From the NCBI GenBank assembly GCA_031216915.1, contig CM062297.1, positions 834,039,337 through 834,103,336 of the forward strand: a DNA stretch of 64,000 bases, in the 5' to 3' direction. Position 1 is the stretch's first letter; every line of letters starts with the position of its first letter. The translations under genes were made by a program, and so were the position numbers. Below the pieces are notes generated by a model. It was given only the letters and a program-made list of their open reading frames with translations, did no database searches and was not told the origin of the DNA. Below are positions 1-11,672 of this stretch, piece after piece. This stretch comes from Pictodentalium vernedei. Its lineage: Eukaryota > Mollusca > Scaphopoda > Dentaliida > Dentaliidae.

Positions 1-58
1 ATTTTGGAATACAATCAGAAAACTAAACGATCGCAAAAGAAAAAACACTGTACAACCC

Positions 59-1084
59 TTGGAAGTTTCACCCAACCAGTATGCCATGGATGACAATGAA
101 ATCTCTTTAAACTTACAAGAAGTGCACATTGAAAGAAAGTTTGCCAACTCGGGCAATTTTGACCGTGATTGGGAGAAGAAAGTAAATGAAGTAATCACAG
201 ATAAATTTAAGTGTCATCAATCTACAAAGAAAGATTGTAAAATTAAACCAGAAGCTGAGAACAGTTAAATATCTTTTTGTGAAGTGGAGGCAGCAATAAC
301 TAATATGAACAATCTGTCTGCACCAGGTCCAGACAAATGTTTGCCAATTATGATCAAAGAAGGAGGTGAAACAATGATTTCAGCCCTGACATCCTATTTT
401 AATAAATGTTGGAATAAAGGTAGTATCCCATCAGCATTTAAAGAAGACAACAAAATTTACATCAAGAAAGCAGGAAAAGAGAATTACGATAAAGCCAAAA
501 GTTATCGTCCGATCAGCCTTACTAGTATAGTTGGTAAACTACTGGAGAGGATAATCACCACAAGACTCATCTGGAAAGCTGAAGCTTTTGGTTGGATTGA
601 TGAAAACCAGTACGGTTTTTGAAGATTCAAGAGTACAACTCCAGCATTATTAGATGTCACTCAATCGGCTAAAGAAGCTGTCAGTGAACACAAACACCAC
701 ATAATGACCTTTGTCGACTTCGAAGGGGCCTTTGACTCTGTGATGAGAAATGGTATAATCTTCAAACTTCTAGAACTTGGTTTAGATGGCAAAATAGTAA
801 ACTATATTTATTCATTTTTGAACAAGAGAAGATCAAGAAATATAGTGAACAGTTTTAAGAGTCATTGGATCCAAACTGATGTAGGACTGCCTCAGGGCTC
901 TGTGTTAAGCCCTTTTCTTTTCATCCTCTACATAAGCGACTTTCCAATAAGCAAGGATATCCAGTGTATCAAGTTTGTGGATGATATGACAAATTCAGCC
1001 TCAAATGTCAACCTGCAAGAAGCTGAAAACATCATGAATAAGAGTCTGTCAGAAATTTGTGAATGGTGCAACAAGTGGAATTAA
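59..1084 (+). pseudogene. LINE ORF2, reverse transcriptase part, interrupted
   Basis: This part would copy the LINE RNA at a nicked target. The stretch 284-622 holds the fingers region with the SYRPISL motif typical of non-LTR reverse transcriptases. The stretch 704-1084 holds motif A (FVDFEGAFD, catalytic Asp at residue 5 of that stretch), motif B (GLPQGSVLSP, residues 61-70) and motif C (FVDD, residues 91-94), where most LINEs have FADD or YADD. All three stretches are in one frame. They are broken by TAA at 266-268 and by TGA at 620-622; the second sits where the family normally has Arg after QYGF, so it is probably a CGA to TGA (CpG decay) change. A frameshift near 1075-1085 then moves the reading to the next ORF. 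Confidence 0.87.
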
Positions 1085-2762
1085 TATTGATAAAAGTGAT
1101 TTCTTGCATCTCAGAAGTGAGAAATCAAGTACGGCTAGACCACAAATAAAGTTAAATGGGAAAACACTAAAGGAAGTAAAATCTAAGAAACTGCTTGGTG
1201 TAGTATTAGATAACAAATTAACTTTTGAAGAACATATAGCTTACGTAACAACCAAAGCTACTAAAGCAATCTTCAGCATCTCAAAATTGTTAAATGCCAA
1301 AACTCAAACTTTTATGAAGTTGTATAAATCATTTGTCTCACCAGTGATTGAGTATGCATACCCATCATGGATTACTGGTTCTGATAAAGACAAAAATTTT
1401 CAGGATCTTATGCATGTTCATAGACTAGGATTACTAAAAGCTACTGGTGCAATGCCATCCTCGTCCACTGAGGCTCTTGAAATTATCACCAACACCACAC
1501 CACTCCACCTGGGGCTAAAAGAGATTGCAACAAGAGAATATATTAGAATAATTAGAAAACCAGAAAGTAATCATTTGAAGAAAATAACATCATCAGATAT
1601 AGAAACACAGATAACGCCAATTAAATTAATAAAATCAGCTGCTCGATACATGTTGGGCACCACTGATTTACATATTGAAGAAGAACCCAGATATGAGGAA
1701 GACTGCTGCCATTTCCTACCATATATAACTTTATCATCATCTAAGCAAAAATTCGGAAATTCAGCAAATAGAAACCGTAATCAAAAAGAAATGGCAAGGA
1801 ATGAAATTATTAACTATCTAAATAATCTAGATAGGAACAGTATGATTATTTTCACAGATGGGTCTGCATTGAGTAACCCAGGTCCGACAGGTTCATCAGC
1901 TATTATATATCCTGACGGTCTTACATCTGAACCAATCACAATCAAAGAGGGTATTTCTGCTGAAAGTAACAGCTATCATGGAGAATTGAAAGGTTTAAAT
2001 ATAGGCCTTAAGTTCGCATCAAACTGGGTTAACAATCGTGGTCAGAAGAAAATAAATATTATATGTGATTGCTATTCAGCTATAACAACTGTAACGAAAA
2101 ATAGTATTCCTGACAAATACTATAGTATAGTGAAAGATTGCTGGAAAGAGCTAAACTCAATTGAACAAAACAACAGCTCCGTTGAAATAAAATGGATAGC
2201 TGGCCATATTGACATCACAGGAAATGATCTTGCAGACAAAGCAGCTAAGGAAGCAGCAGAAGATGCAAAAACATTATCAAGTCAATTATCAACAGACAAT
2301 CCTAATACAACATCTGACATTATCAAATCAATAAAGAACACAATAGTTAAAAAGTGGCAAATTCTCTGCAATCATCTGGATAAAGCAGAACATACAGTAT
2401 CATTGTTTCCCAGCATTGAAAATCTTCCAAAACTAAAATCAGTGCTCTCCTGCAACTCAAAATTGGACATTCAACTCCAGCGTCTTAGAACAGGCCACTC
2501 CAACCTGAAATCTCACTTTGGAAAATTTTCTGAAGATGGTGACATAAACTGTGAATGTGGCTATGCAGAAACAATATGTCATTTTCTACTGGATTGTCAG
2601 TTGTACACACAACAAAGAGAAGAAATGGTAACTTCACTTGAGACAGGATTTGTCAATCATGAAGTAGAAGTCACCAAACGCCTTATAGATCTAAAAACTT
2701 TACTTGGAGATACATCTCAGCATCCTGTGGAACTACAGAAGGTTATAAAAGAAGCTGTCTAG
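1059..2762 (+). pseudogene. LINE ORF2, thumb + RNase H + Cys/His C-terminus (open 567-codon segment)
   Basis: Continuous open frame in the next phase after the reverse transcriptase; the true reading continues from upstream, so no start codon should be assigned (the first codon here is GTG). Residues 1-60 continue the palm/thumb (INIDKSDFL, KLLGVVLDNKLTFEEHI). RNase H spans about residues 260-395, with the acidic set D267 (FTDGSA), E309, D337 and D390 and the histidine H383, so all expected catalytic residues are present. A Cys/His cluster follows at C498, C500, C507, H508 and C513, a common C-terminal feature of I and R1 type elements. RNase H would remove the RNA strand after first-strand synthesis. 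This half is intact, which contrasts with the damage upstream. Confidence 0.88.
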
Positions 2763-3099
2763 GTTTTTTTTAGAATCAACTGCTAAAAATATCTAATACA
2801 ATTGTTTTTCTCCGTCCATATTGCGTCATAACAAATATAAAGTACCGTGCAAAAGTATATTGTGCAGTTAAAGTACCTGTGGAAACTTACCAGAGACCTT
2901 AATCAACTGATAGTGATAAATGGAAAACAACAACAACCACCCACGAGGCGTTTCGTGACTTTCGTCCTGTGTTATAATTTTCACTTTTCACTGAAAAAAC
3001 AAACATTCAAACCCCACTTCATTTACGACCCAACACCCCTGTGGTGAATAACCAACATATTTGCAAAATTTTGCGTGGTCCACCAGGCGTTTGGGAGGG

Positions 3100-3218
3100 G
3101 GTCAAATTACCACAAACAACCTCTCGGGGAGAAAATGAAAAGAAAAAAAAAAATGCCCACCCGCATGCTTTTTTGGAAAAAAATGGCCTGAGAAACAGAC
3201 AATCAACTTTGTATGGCC
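3100..3218 (-). mobile_element. Fragment of Harbinger-like MITE inserted in a SINE tail
   Basis: Read on the minus strand, the end at 3218 starts GGCCATACAAAG and continues with CTGTTTCTCAGGCCATT and GCATGCGGG, matching the left end of the element at 38,281. It is followed by TAA and then by the ACACCAATAAATAAATT tail common to the SINEs here, so it seems to have landed in the TTAA of such a tail with a 3-bp TAA duplication. The other end cannot be placed. Confidence 0.5.
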
Positions 3219-3240
3219 TAAACACCAATAAATAAATTAA

Positions 3241-3480
3241 CACTGAGCAGAATAGAGAAAATGTGTAACGTAATTACTTTTCCAGTTGCTAATATCGATT
3301 CTATGTTTGGTATATTGGCCATCTCTTGTTTCTACATGGTGTGCGGGTAGATAGGCACGGGACAATTTTGACCTATGTAAATAAAAACGATCGTAATTTT
3401 TTTTTCTCTCCATTTTGATCTTGCAGTGTGTGCATTGTTTGCATCTTGAAATCATTCGGCAGACTACCAAGTTGAACATA
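3241..3480. other. Unassigned AT-rich interval
   Basis: I see no coding, RNA or repeat signature beyond simple AT richness. No splice-bounded exon with a recognisable protein was found on either strand. Confidence 0.4.
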
Positions 3481-3788
3481 CAGTTAAAAGTAGAAGTCCT
3501 GTCATGAAATGCGCATAGATAGCACGTCGATCTGCATGTTAATCTATGTGTTATGTCCATATTAAGGCTATCAAATTCTGTACATATGGCCTGTGCACAA
3601 GCAATGTTTCAGCCATTGGACCCTTGGGAAACCTGGAGGTCCATTGGCAGAAACATTGCCTGTGTTTGCTATGAACCAGAATCTGCCATGTTTTGGATGC
3701 CATTCAATAGGGCAACTGCGCGCAATTCCTACGCGCAATTAAGCCTAGATAAGCGCTCAGTTTGTGATCGTACTTCTAGTTTTAACTG
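3481..3788 (-). mobile_element. TA-flanked palindrome-centred MITE, copy 1
   Basis: Terminal inverted repeats begin CAGTTAAAA and are flanked by TA on both sides (3479-3480, 3789-3790), a Tc1/mariner-type signature. The midpoint (3601-3659) is an imperfect 59-base palindrome of the form GCAATGTTTC...GAAACATTGC. Two other copies lie at 55,640-55,936 and 57,893-58,197 in the opposite orientation. There is no transposase; it is non-autonomous. Confidence 0.75.
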
Positions 3789-3813
3789 TATTGTATTAAC
3801 AATTGACTGGACA

Positions 3814-4130
3814 TGAATTTATATCCATGTTGCAGTCACGATTAGCTATTGTGCAGAAGTATATGACCTTAAATACCAATGAATTAAACAATATTCACTG
3901 TTGCTCACATGGGAACCCTGAAAAGTGAAGCAGTGCTTGTTTACTGTGGTAAACCAGCTCTGATTTACTGGTAAAATAGATCCAGTCACCAATGCTTGGT
4001 GTGGAAATCCTCTAAAATGGCAACATGGGTATAAATGATAGACTAAACATGACTCACATCTCCATGTTGCATTCACGAGTAGTCATTTTGCAGAAGCGTG
4101 CAACATTAAACCCTAGTAAATAAATATTTT
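3814..4130 (+). repeat. Two successive copies of the shared SINE/LINE 3' tail
   Basis: Both copies contain the tail CATGTTGCAGTCACGATTAG (or a close variant), then CATTGTGCAGAAG and a TGACCTTAAA..AATA end. The second copy also has the upstream body AGCAGTGCTTGTTTACTG and GGTAAAATAGA found at 37,835 and 43,850. They look like 5'-truncated 3' ends of one LINE-like family. Confidence 0.6.
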
Positions 4131-4249
4131 CTTCAGCATTGTGAATTCCATGCAACATTGCATCATGCCCGAAGACCAGTAAATTTGATCAGCCAGGAAA
4201 CATCCCAGCAGATATCAGAAACAAAATCGCGGAGTTTTGTTAATTTAGC

Positions 4250-4995
4250 CTAAATAACCCTCCTTAGATGTCATTAGTATTAATTCGTGGTTTCAAAACA
4301 CTTGTTAAATGTACAGGAACTGCGGTCTCTGAATAGTGTTGTGAGAAAGTCAACCCAAGAGGGACATTGTGAATTATTTCACTACATGACTATATTTCAA
4401 TTTTTAAGTCCCCTTACTGCAAGTCTGTGTGAGCTATTGCCATCATTAGGCATCCGTCGTCTGTTAACTTTTGCAAACTTTTGATATTTGGTATGCAGCA
4501 TCTCTAGGGGGGGTTAGATTGAAGTTTGTTCAAATGGGATCCCTGGATGAATATTTGGGCTCTTTATTGGAACCCAAATTTTAACTTAGTGCAATATGAG
4601 AAAATTTGTTAAAAAATCTTTTTCAGACCCACTGGTGAGAATCCTTTCATATTTGGTATGTGACATCTCTAGAGTTGTAAGATTTGAATTTGTTCAAATC
4701 AAGTCTCTGGGTTAATATTTGTGCTTCCTATGGGAGCCTGATTATTAACTTTGTGGAATATGGGGGATATGTTTTAAAAATCTTCAGATCCACGTAATAT
4801 TTAGCCTAAATAACCCTCCTTAGATGTCATTAGTGTTAATTCATGGTTTCAAAACACTTATTAAATGTACAGGAACTGCAGTCTCTGAATAGTGTTGTGG
4901 GAAAGTCAACCCAAGAGGGACATGGTGAATTATTTCGCTACATGACAATATTTCAATTTTCAGCTCACCTGACTGCAAGTCTGTGGGAGCTATTG
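4250..4995 (+). repeat. Direct duplication of about 190 bp, 545-555 bp apart
   Basis: The block at 4250-4440 is repeated at 4797-4995 with about 90 percent identity by eye. It includes the flank (AACCCTCCTTAGATGTCATT) and the left end of the Helentron-like element. The same left end is therefore present twice, which suggests a tandem duplication by unequal exchange after insertion. Confidence 0.7.
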
Positions 4996-5904
4996 CCATC
5001 ACTAGGCATCCGTCGTCCATTAACTTTTGCAAACTTGGCTGCTTCTTCACAGCCATTCAACCAAATTCAAACATATATTGCACAAACCATCCCTGGAGTA
5101 AACCCTTTCTATTTTGTTAAATGAAGCGGCTGCTTTCTTCAGGTTCTGGTCAATGATACCAAAGCCTAAAAATCTTAAAAAATCTTCTTCTCATGAACTA
5201 CCAGAGATTGCCTTAGTATTGTATGGAACACTCTCTGAGGTTGAAGATTAAACATCAAGGGAAGTTGGTAGATCAATATTTGGGCTCTCTGTGGGCACAT
5301 ACCCACCAAATTTCTATTTCAAGAACTGATGGGCTGATTTGAACCAAATTTGGCATGTAGTATAAGTGGGTTCAAAGTACTTGTTGATGCCAGAAAAATT
5401 TTTTTCGTTGCCCCATGGGTACTCCAGGGGCTATAAATAGAAAAAAATTCAAATGCCCATATTTCCCAAACTACACGGAACAGAGAACTGTTATTTGGGA
5501 CGAAGCATCCTTTTTTGATCAGTAGAATGGACTAAAAAAAAAAGGCCATGGGTTGTGTCAGGGTGTTTTGTAGCGGCGTTTGAAAAAATGCTAAGTCAGC
5601 ATATTTGCAAAAATTGAAAAAAAAATTTTTTCTTCAGAACTGCTGATCAGAATCTTTTGATATTTGGTATACAGCATCCATAGGACTGTCAAATACAATT
5701 ATGTTCAAATCGAGCCCCTCAGTTCATATTTGGGCTCAACACAGGGGCCCAAATGATTAACTTAGGGTGCTTTGGGGAATAAGCTTTAAAAATCTTCTTC
5801 AGATCATACAGTCAGATTCTGTTGATACTTGGTATACAACATCTCTACAGGGGACAGATTGAAGTTTGTTCAAATGGAGTCCCTGGGTTAATATTTGGTC
5901 TTCC

Positions 5905-6048
5905 TAACAGAACTCGACCTCTAAAATGGGCAACATGGGTATAAACGATTTACGAAACTTGACTTTGTCTCCATGTTGTGGTCACGATTCGCGATTGTGC
6001 ATAAATATGTGACCTTAAACTCCAATAAGTGAGTAAGTAAGTATGGGA
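5905..6048 (+). repeat. Shared SINE/LINE 3' tail inside element A
   Basis: It contains GGGCAACATGGGTATAAACG, CTCCATGTTGTGGTCACGAT, GTGCATAAATATGTGACC and a (TAAG)n end. This matches the tails at 37,930 and 43,930. It is a short 5'-truncated insertion. Confidence 0.6.
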
Positions 6049-6146
6049 GCTCGAATAATAACTTGGTGCAATATGGGGAATAATCTTTAAAAATATTCTT
6101 CAGGTCCACAGTCAGATTCTTTTTATATTATTGGTATGCAGCATCT

Positions 6147-6147
<1 letters not shown>

Positions 6148-6177
<30 letters not shown>
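6148..6177 (+). repeat. Poly(G) run of 30
   Basis: An uninterrupted run of 30 G replaces the usual short G run that follows GCAGCATCTC in the core monomer of element A. It could fold as a G-quadruplex. The length may be unreliable because such runs are hard to sequence. Confidence 0.9.
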
Positions 6178-6179
<2 letters not shown>

Positions 6180-6805
6180 TCCCAGGATGAATATTTGTGC
6201 TCTTTATTGGAACCCAAATTTTAACTTAGTGTAATATGAGAAAACTTGTTAAAAAATCTTCTTTTTCAGACCCACTGGTGAGAATCCTTTCATATTTAGT
6301 ATGTGACATCTCTAGAGGTGTAAGATTTGAATTTGTTCAAATCGGGTCTCTGGGTTAATATTTGTGCTTCCTATGGGAGCCCGATTATTAACTTGGTGCA
6401 ATATGGGGGATATTTTTTAAAATCTTCAGATCCACCGGTCAGTAACATCTCTTGGGGTGTCAAATTCAAGTTTGTTCAAATCGAGTCGCTTTTTTCCTTG
6501 TTTTTTTGGGGGGTGGGGGCTAGAGAGAACCACAGTAGTTGAAAACAAAACAAAAATTTTGTTCGGTTGTTGTTTTTTAATACTTCACAGAACAGAGCAT
6601 GCTTGCTAGGAAGCTTTCCTAGGACCAGCAGAAATGAATGGTCAAAAAAGTTGCCTTTGGTTGTGTCATAGCAAATCAAAAAAATGCTCTTGCTGCTGAT
6701 CACTTACTGATACACTCATCTCTTTTGACAATTTGAGCCAGGTGAGCGTTTTAGGCTCTCTTGAACCTCTGGTTTTTATATTGCAGGCAAAACTACTCAA
6801 TGTTT

Positions 6806-7723
6806 TTGTCCCTCAACACTTTGTCACAGGACAGTTGTAACCAGATGCGTCTGTGCGTCCGTACAGAGTGATAACTAAGGTTTGGGTTATCGAATCCCAA
6901 CCAAATTTGATATGTACGTCCCCTATCCCAATGAGATGGTGAATTTCAATTCTGGGTTCGATCCGATAATATTTGTCTGAGTTATACCCCTTTTTCTACC
7001 TTTTTCGCAGCTTTGGAAATTTGTCCGGATGATAACTTTAGTTTGAATTATCAAATCCACACCAAATTTTGTATATAGGTTTGTCCCAAGATTACGCTTG
7101 TCATGTTCGCATTTGGGTTTGGTCCGGCCAATTTTGGCTGAGATATGGCCCGTTTTCCATGTTTTTTTGACTTCGAAAATTAGTTATCTGGACGATAACT
7201 TTAGTTTGGTTGATCGAATCAAAACCAAATATGGTATATGAGTTTGCCTCAAAAATACGCAGGTGAAGTTCGAATTTTGGTTCAGTCCGGCCAATTTTGG
7301 CTGAGTTCCGGCCCTTTTTCCAACTTTGAAAGTTTGTTGTCCGGATGAGTGAGAACTTAAGTTTTGGTGATTGAATAGAAACCAATTTTGGTATATGAGT
7401 TTGTCTCTAATCAAGTTCGAATTTGCATTCGGTCTGACGAATTTTGGCTGAGTTGTGGCCCGTTTTCCATTTTTTGGACTTTGAAAATGGGATGTCCGGC
7501 TGATAATTTTAGTTTGAGTTATTGAATCAACACCAAATTTTGTAGATAGGTTTGGCTCATTAATACGCAGGTGAATTCAAATTTGGGTTCTGTCTGTCCA
7601 AATTTGGTTGAGTTTCAGCCCTTTTTCCATTTTTTCGACATTGAAAATTTGTTACCTGGAAATGTGTCCAATGAAAGAACTTGCTGTTGGGGGACATAGC
7701 CCACACTTGGTGGTGCACTTGTT
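6806..7723 (+). mobile_element. Helentron-like element B (GTCCCTCAAC family)
   Basis: The left end at 6809 is GTCCCTCAAC. The right end carries the inverse GTTGGGGGAC at 7686-7695, then a CCAC..GTGG stem-loop (7701-7716) and CTTGTT at 7718-7723. Between them are about five monomers of roughly 160 bp marked by GGATGATAACTTTAGTTTG and CCAATTTTGGCTGAG. This is the same plan as its neighbours but with unrelated sequence. Non-autonomous; the small ORFs inside are accidental. Confidence 0.6.
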
Positions 7724-8612
7724 TCATAGCTGACTATATGTAATTAATTAGTAAACTGCCCAGCAGTACTTTTAATGAAGAATATAACTTAAAAACAAAA
7801 CCATTTATCATAACTTCAGTACAAATTTGACTTGTAAATTGCATATTTGTTACCGAACAAAGTATATAGGTTACAGAGCAAACCAAAGATTTATTTTGAA
7901 TAAAAAATCTTGTAATATGTTTGGAAATTACTAGAGATAGGCAGTATTGGAATTTTGAGTTTCGTATCAGTTTCGGTATTTTTAGGGGGTATACGTCGGT
8001 ATCGGTTTGGTATTCATTATTTGACTTGAGATTTGCTGATAGTACCAAAGAGGAATTCACATCAGAAAAACTGAATAAGTTGTATCATTCTACCACAATG
8101 CTATAAATGGCACTGCCAATGAACTCAACAGTGGCATTCTTTTACGACGACAAATCATATCTACAATAATTTTGTGACTCATAAATCTAGCTTAATGTTT
8201 AAAGACCTATTTCAGGCTTTTGTGATCTCAGAGCATGTGCCCTGACCATGCCATCTTTAAGAGGTCCTCCTGACAATAGGCAAAACAGCTGGGCAGTGAT
8301 TTCCAGTCAAGCCTTGGCTGTGTAAACAAGTGGCCAAGACTTGACTAGGAATCACTGCTAAGCAATTGGGCATGTGCAGGTTGTAGTCTGATGGGAATTC
8401 AGGACAGTTGCCCAGTTAGTTGAGGGTTAACAAAACTGATACGAAAATCAGTCTCTTTCATGAAATTGAACCATTCAAACTGTTTTCAAGTCTCAACAGG
8501 GACTTATAAATAGAGAATGTAGGAAAATTTGAAAATTAAATCAGATCGATATTCAGTGATTGATTGGGTTCGGGTTTTTTTTTTGTTATCATCTCCCATG
8601 ATAACGGTATCG
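7724..8612. other. Intergenic repeat remnant with a 25-bp hairpin
   Basis: No gene is visible. An imperfect hairpin has arms at 8293-8317 and 8334-8358 (GCAGTGATT..AGTCAAG). Around it, GGTATCGGT-like words at 7990-8030 recur at 8600-8612 and 11,092-11,120, on both sides of element C. Element C may have inserted into another, older transposon here. Confidence 0.4.
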
Positions 8613-11090
8613 TTTTTTAGCTCACCGAAGGGAGCTTAACTTAACAATTGCCGTACGTCATCGTCCGTTGTGAACTTTACATTAACGACTACTCCTCACA
8701 AACTACTGGATCAAATTGAACCAAATTTGGTGTGCATGTTCCCCATCATATGTCAATTCAAACTTGTACAAAGAAACTTGCCGTACCCACAGGGGGCACC
8801 ACAAGGGGCATAACTCGGATAGCACCCATGAATTTCTTTCCAAAATTCAAAAAAATTCTTTTTCTTCAGATTCAGATCCACCAGGCAGAATTCTTTCCTA
8901 TTTTATATACATCATCTCCAGGGGAGTCAGATTCAAGTTTGTTAAAATCGGCCCCTTGGATTCATATTTGAGCTCACAATAGAAGCCCAAATTTGAACTT
9001 AGTGCATTTCAGGCAAATTTCTTAAAAAATCTTCTTCTCCAGATCCAGCAGACAGAATCTTCTGATATTTGGTATGCATCATTGTGGGGTGGATCTGATC
9101 CAAGTTTGTACAAATTGGCCCCCTGGGTTCATATTTGGGCTCTGTATAGGAGCCCGAATTTGAACTTCGTGCATTTCAGGCAAATTTCTTAAAAAATCTT
9201 CTCCAGATCCAGCAGGCAGAATCTTTTGATATTTGGTATGCAACATTGTCGGGTGGATCTAATTCCAGTTTGTACAAATTGGCCCCCTGGGTTCATATTT
9301 GGGCTTAGTATAGGAGCCCGAATTTGAACTTAGTGCATTTCAGGCAAATTTCTTTAAAAATCTTCTTCTCAAGATCCAGCAGTCGGAATGTTTTGATATT
9401 TGGTATGCAACATTGTGGGGTGGATCTGATTCAAGTTTGTACAACAAATTGCCCTCCCCCCCCCCCCCCCCCGGGTTCATATTTGGGCTTAGTATAGGAG
9501 CCTGAATTCAAACTTAGTGCATTTCAGGCAAATTTTTTAAAAATCTTCTTCTCAAGATGTAGCAGGCAGAATCTTTTGATATTTGGTATGCAACATTGTG
9601 GGGTGGATCTGATTCAAGTTTGTTCAAATCGGCCCCCTGGATTCCTATTTGGGCTCACTATAGAAGCTCGAATTCGAACTTAGTGCATTTCAGGCAAATT
9701 TCTTAAAAAATCTTCTTCTCCAGATCCAGCAGGCAGAATCTTTTGATATTTGGTATGCAACATTGTGCGGTATATTGGATTCAAGTTTGTTCAAATCGGC
9801 CCACTGGGTTCATATTTGGGCTCAGTATAGGAGCCCAAATTTGAACTTAGTGCATTTTAGGCAAATTTCTTTAAACATCTTCTTCTCAAGATCCAGCAGG
9901 CAGAATCTTTTGATATTGGGTATGCAGCATGCTTAGGGGGGTGAGATTCAAGTTTGTTCAAGTCAAGTCCCTGGGTTCATATTTGGGCTCACTGTGGTAG
10001 CCCGAATTATAACTTAGTTCAAAATGAGGAATTTTCTTGAAAAATCTTCTTCAGATCCAGCAGTTGGAATGTTTTGATATTTGGTATGCAGCATCCTTAG
10101 GGGGGTGAGATTCAAGTTTGTTCAAGCCATGTCCCTAGGTCCATATTTGGGCTCACTATGGGAGCCCGAATGATGACTTAGTTCAAAATGAGGAATTTTC
10201 TTTAAAAATCTTCTTCAGATCTGGCAGTCAGAATGTTTTGATATTTGGTATGCAGCATTCTTAGGGGTGTGAGATTCAAGTTTGTTCAAGCCATGTCCCT
10301 AGGTCCTTATTTGGGCTCACTGTGGGAGCCCAAATGATAACTTAGTTCAAAATGAGGAATTTTCTTTAAAAATCTTCTTCAGATCTAGCAGTCAGAATGT
10401 TTTAATATTTGGTATCCAGCATCTTGAGGGGAGTGAGAATCAAGTTTGTTCAAGGCATGTCCCTAGGTCCATATTTGGGCTCACTGTGGGAGCTTGAATT
10501 GTAACTTAGTTTGAAATGAGGAATTTTCTTAAAAAATCTTCTTCAGATCCAGCATTCAGAATGTTTTGATATGTGGTGTGTAGCATCCTTAGGGGGGTGA
10601 GATTCAAATTTGTTAAAACCAAGTCCCTGAGTCCATGTTTGGGCTCCCTGTGGGAGCCTGAATTATAACTTAGACAATATGAGGAATTTTTCTTTAAAAA
10701 TCTTCAGATTTAGCAGTCGAAATATTTTGATATTTGGCATGCAGCATCCTTAGGGGGTGAGATTCAAGTTTGTTCAAGCCAAGTCCCTGGGTTCATATTT
10801 GGGCTCACTGTGGAAGCCTGAATGATAACTTAGTTCAAAATGAGGAATTTTCTTTAAAAATCTTCTTCTTCAGATCCAGCAGATGAATGTTTTGATATTT
10901 GGTATGCAGCATCCTTAGGGGGGTAAGATTCAAGTTTGTTCAAGCCATGTCTCTAGTTCCATAAAATTTGTCTCTCATGATTTCATTCCTTTGTAGTGTT
11001 GATGAACCATGACTAACTGAATGTGACCCCAAATACTTCTTTGAACCACTTTGGCCGGTGAGCGATTAAGGCTCTTTGGGGCCTCTTGTT
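8613..11090 (+). mobile_element. Helentron-like element C with a core of about 13 monomers
   Basis: The left end at 8615 reads TTTTAGCTCACCG with a nearby foldback. The right end at 11,055-11,090 is GGTGAGCG, then the stem AGGCTC..GGGCCT and CTCTTGTT. The core is a tandem satellite of roughly 165 bp, about 13 copies, each with TTGATATTTGGTATGCA, CAAGTTTGT, TTCATATTTGGGCTC and AAAAATCTTCTTC. Two monomer subtypes lie in blocks: an ATTGTGGGGTGGATCTGAT type before about 9.8 kb and a CCTTAGGGGGGTGAG type after. A poly(C) run sits near 9456. It matches pearl/HINE architecture; no protein is encoded. Confidence 0.68.
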
Positions 11091-11194
11091 TTGGTATTCC
11101 TGTGATATCGGTACCGGTACCCTGGCATTCTCCAAATTCTCCTTATTTATAGACTCATTTGACCCCAGTACATCCAATTAATTTATTATACCTT

Positions 11195-11345
11195 GTTGGA
11201 CAGAACTCCATAGTGAACTAGAATAAATGCTCGAGCTATCACTAGAATACAGGAAATGACAAATTTTCTGTTAATTGAAAACTTTTGTTAATTGAATGAT
11301 TTTCTCTGGCACTGTGACTATTCAATTAACACGCTTTCACTGTAT
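11195..11345. repeat. Diverged copy of the ATACCTTGTTGGACAG foldback repeat
   Basis: It matches, with divergence, the segment at 21,400-21,530 (CTTGTTTGACAGAGCTCC, AATAAATGCTC, then GTTAATTGAA). It is an old copy of the end portion of the long array unit. Confidence 0.45.
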
Positions 11346-11396
11346 TTTCACTTTAGGGAAGATTGAAATCTTGTTTCTCAGCAACTCAGATATATA

Positions 11397-11580
11397 CAGT
11401 ACGTGGAGAGTGTATTATCACTAAATCACCCTCAGAGTGGAGATTCCACCCGAGCAATAATTGCAAGTTTGTTGCAAAGCATAACCAGCACCAGTGATAT
11501 ATACAAAATTTGAAAGTTATAGCTTGGATGATAACACCACTCTGCAGGTGATTTAGTTACAATCCACTCTCCACGTACTG
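11397..11580. mobile_element. MITE with 44-bp terminal inverted repeats and TA duplication
   Basis: Both ends read CAGTACGTGGAGAGTG inward. Repeats pair over about 44 bases with five mismatches (through ACTAAATCACC and CAGAGTGG). TA flanks each side, consistent with a Tc1/mariner-derived MITE. It lies about 90 bases upstream of the eL21 exon, inside what would be its intron. Confidence 0.78.
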
Positions 11581-11672
11581 TACTCAGGTTTCTTTGTTTC
11601 ACTGTATCAAACCATTGAAATTGTTTAATTTACAGGGCATAAGTTTAAAAAGGTAATTTTCCCTTTTTTCAG

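Larger units (their letters stand above)
1..2945 (+). mobile_element. I-like non-LTR retrotransposon (LINE), 5' end outside the window
   Basis: A LINE of the RNase-H-bearing I group (I, Nimb, Ingi and kin) is cut by the window edge, so its 5' UTR, first ORF and endonuclease cannot be seen. What is present, in order, is reverse transcriptase, thumb, RNase H and a C-terminal Cys/His cluster. After the stop at 2762 there are about 180 bases of AT-rich 3' UTR that end in an AAC-rich simple tail near 2925-2945; elements of this group often end in short tandem repeats rather than poly(A). The exact 3' end and the target-site duplication are not certain. The long open C-terminal half suggests a fairly young but dead copy. 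Confidence 0.85.
4401..6774 (+). mobile_element. Helentron-like element A (AGCTCACC family), rearranged
   Basis: The left end is best seen at 4962: AGCTCACCTGACT, then an AGTC..GAGCT foldback and a CCGTCGTCC tract. The core holds degenerate monomers marked by TTGATATTTGGTATGCAGCAT. The right end at 6741-6774 is GGTGAGCG, then the stem AGGCTC..GAACCT and CTCTGGTT. GGTGAGC inverts the left AGCTCACC. The plan fits non-autonomous Helentrons (HINE/DINE-1, the bivalve pearl elements). It contains a SINE tail (5905-6048) and a 30-base poly(G). No Rep/helicase ORF is present. Confidence 0.55.

Noticed and set aside
8860-10960. CRISPR-like array
   Set aside because: Monomers are tandem with no unique spacers, in a eukaryotic context.
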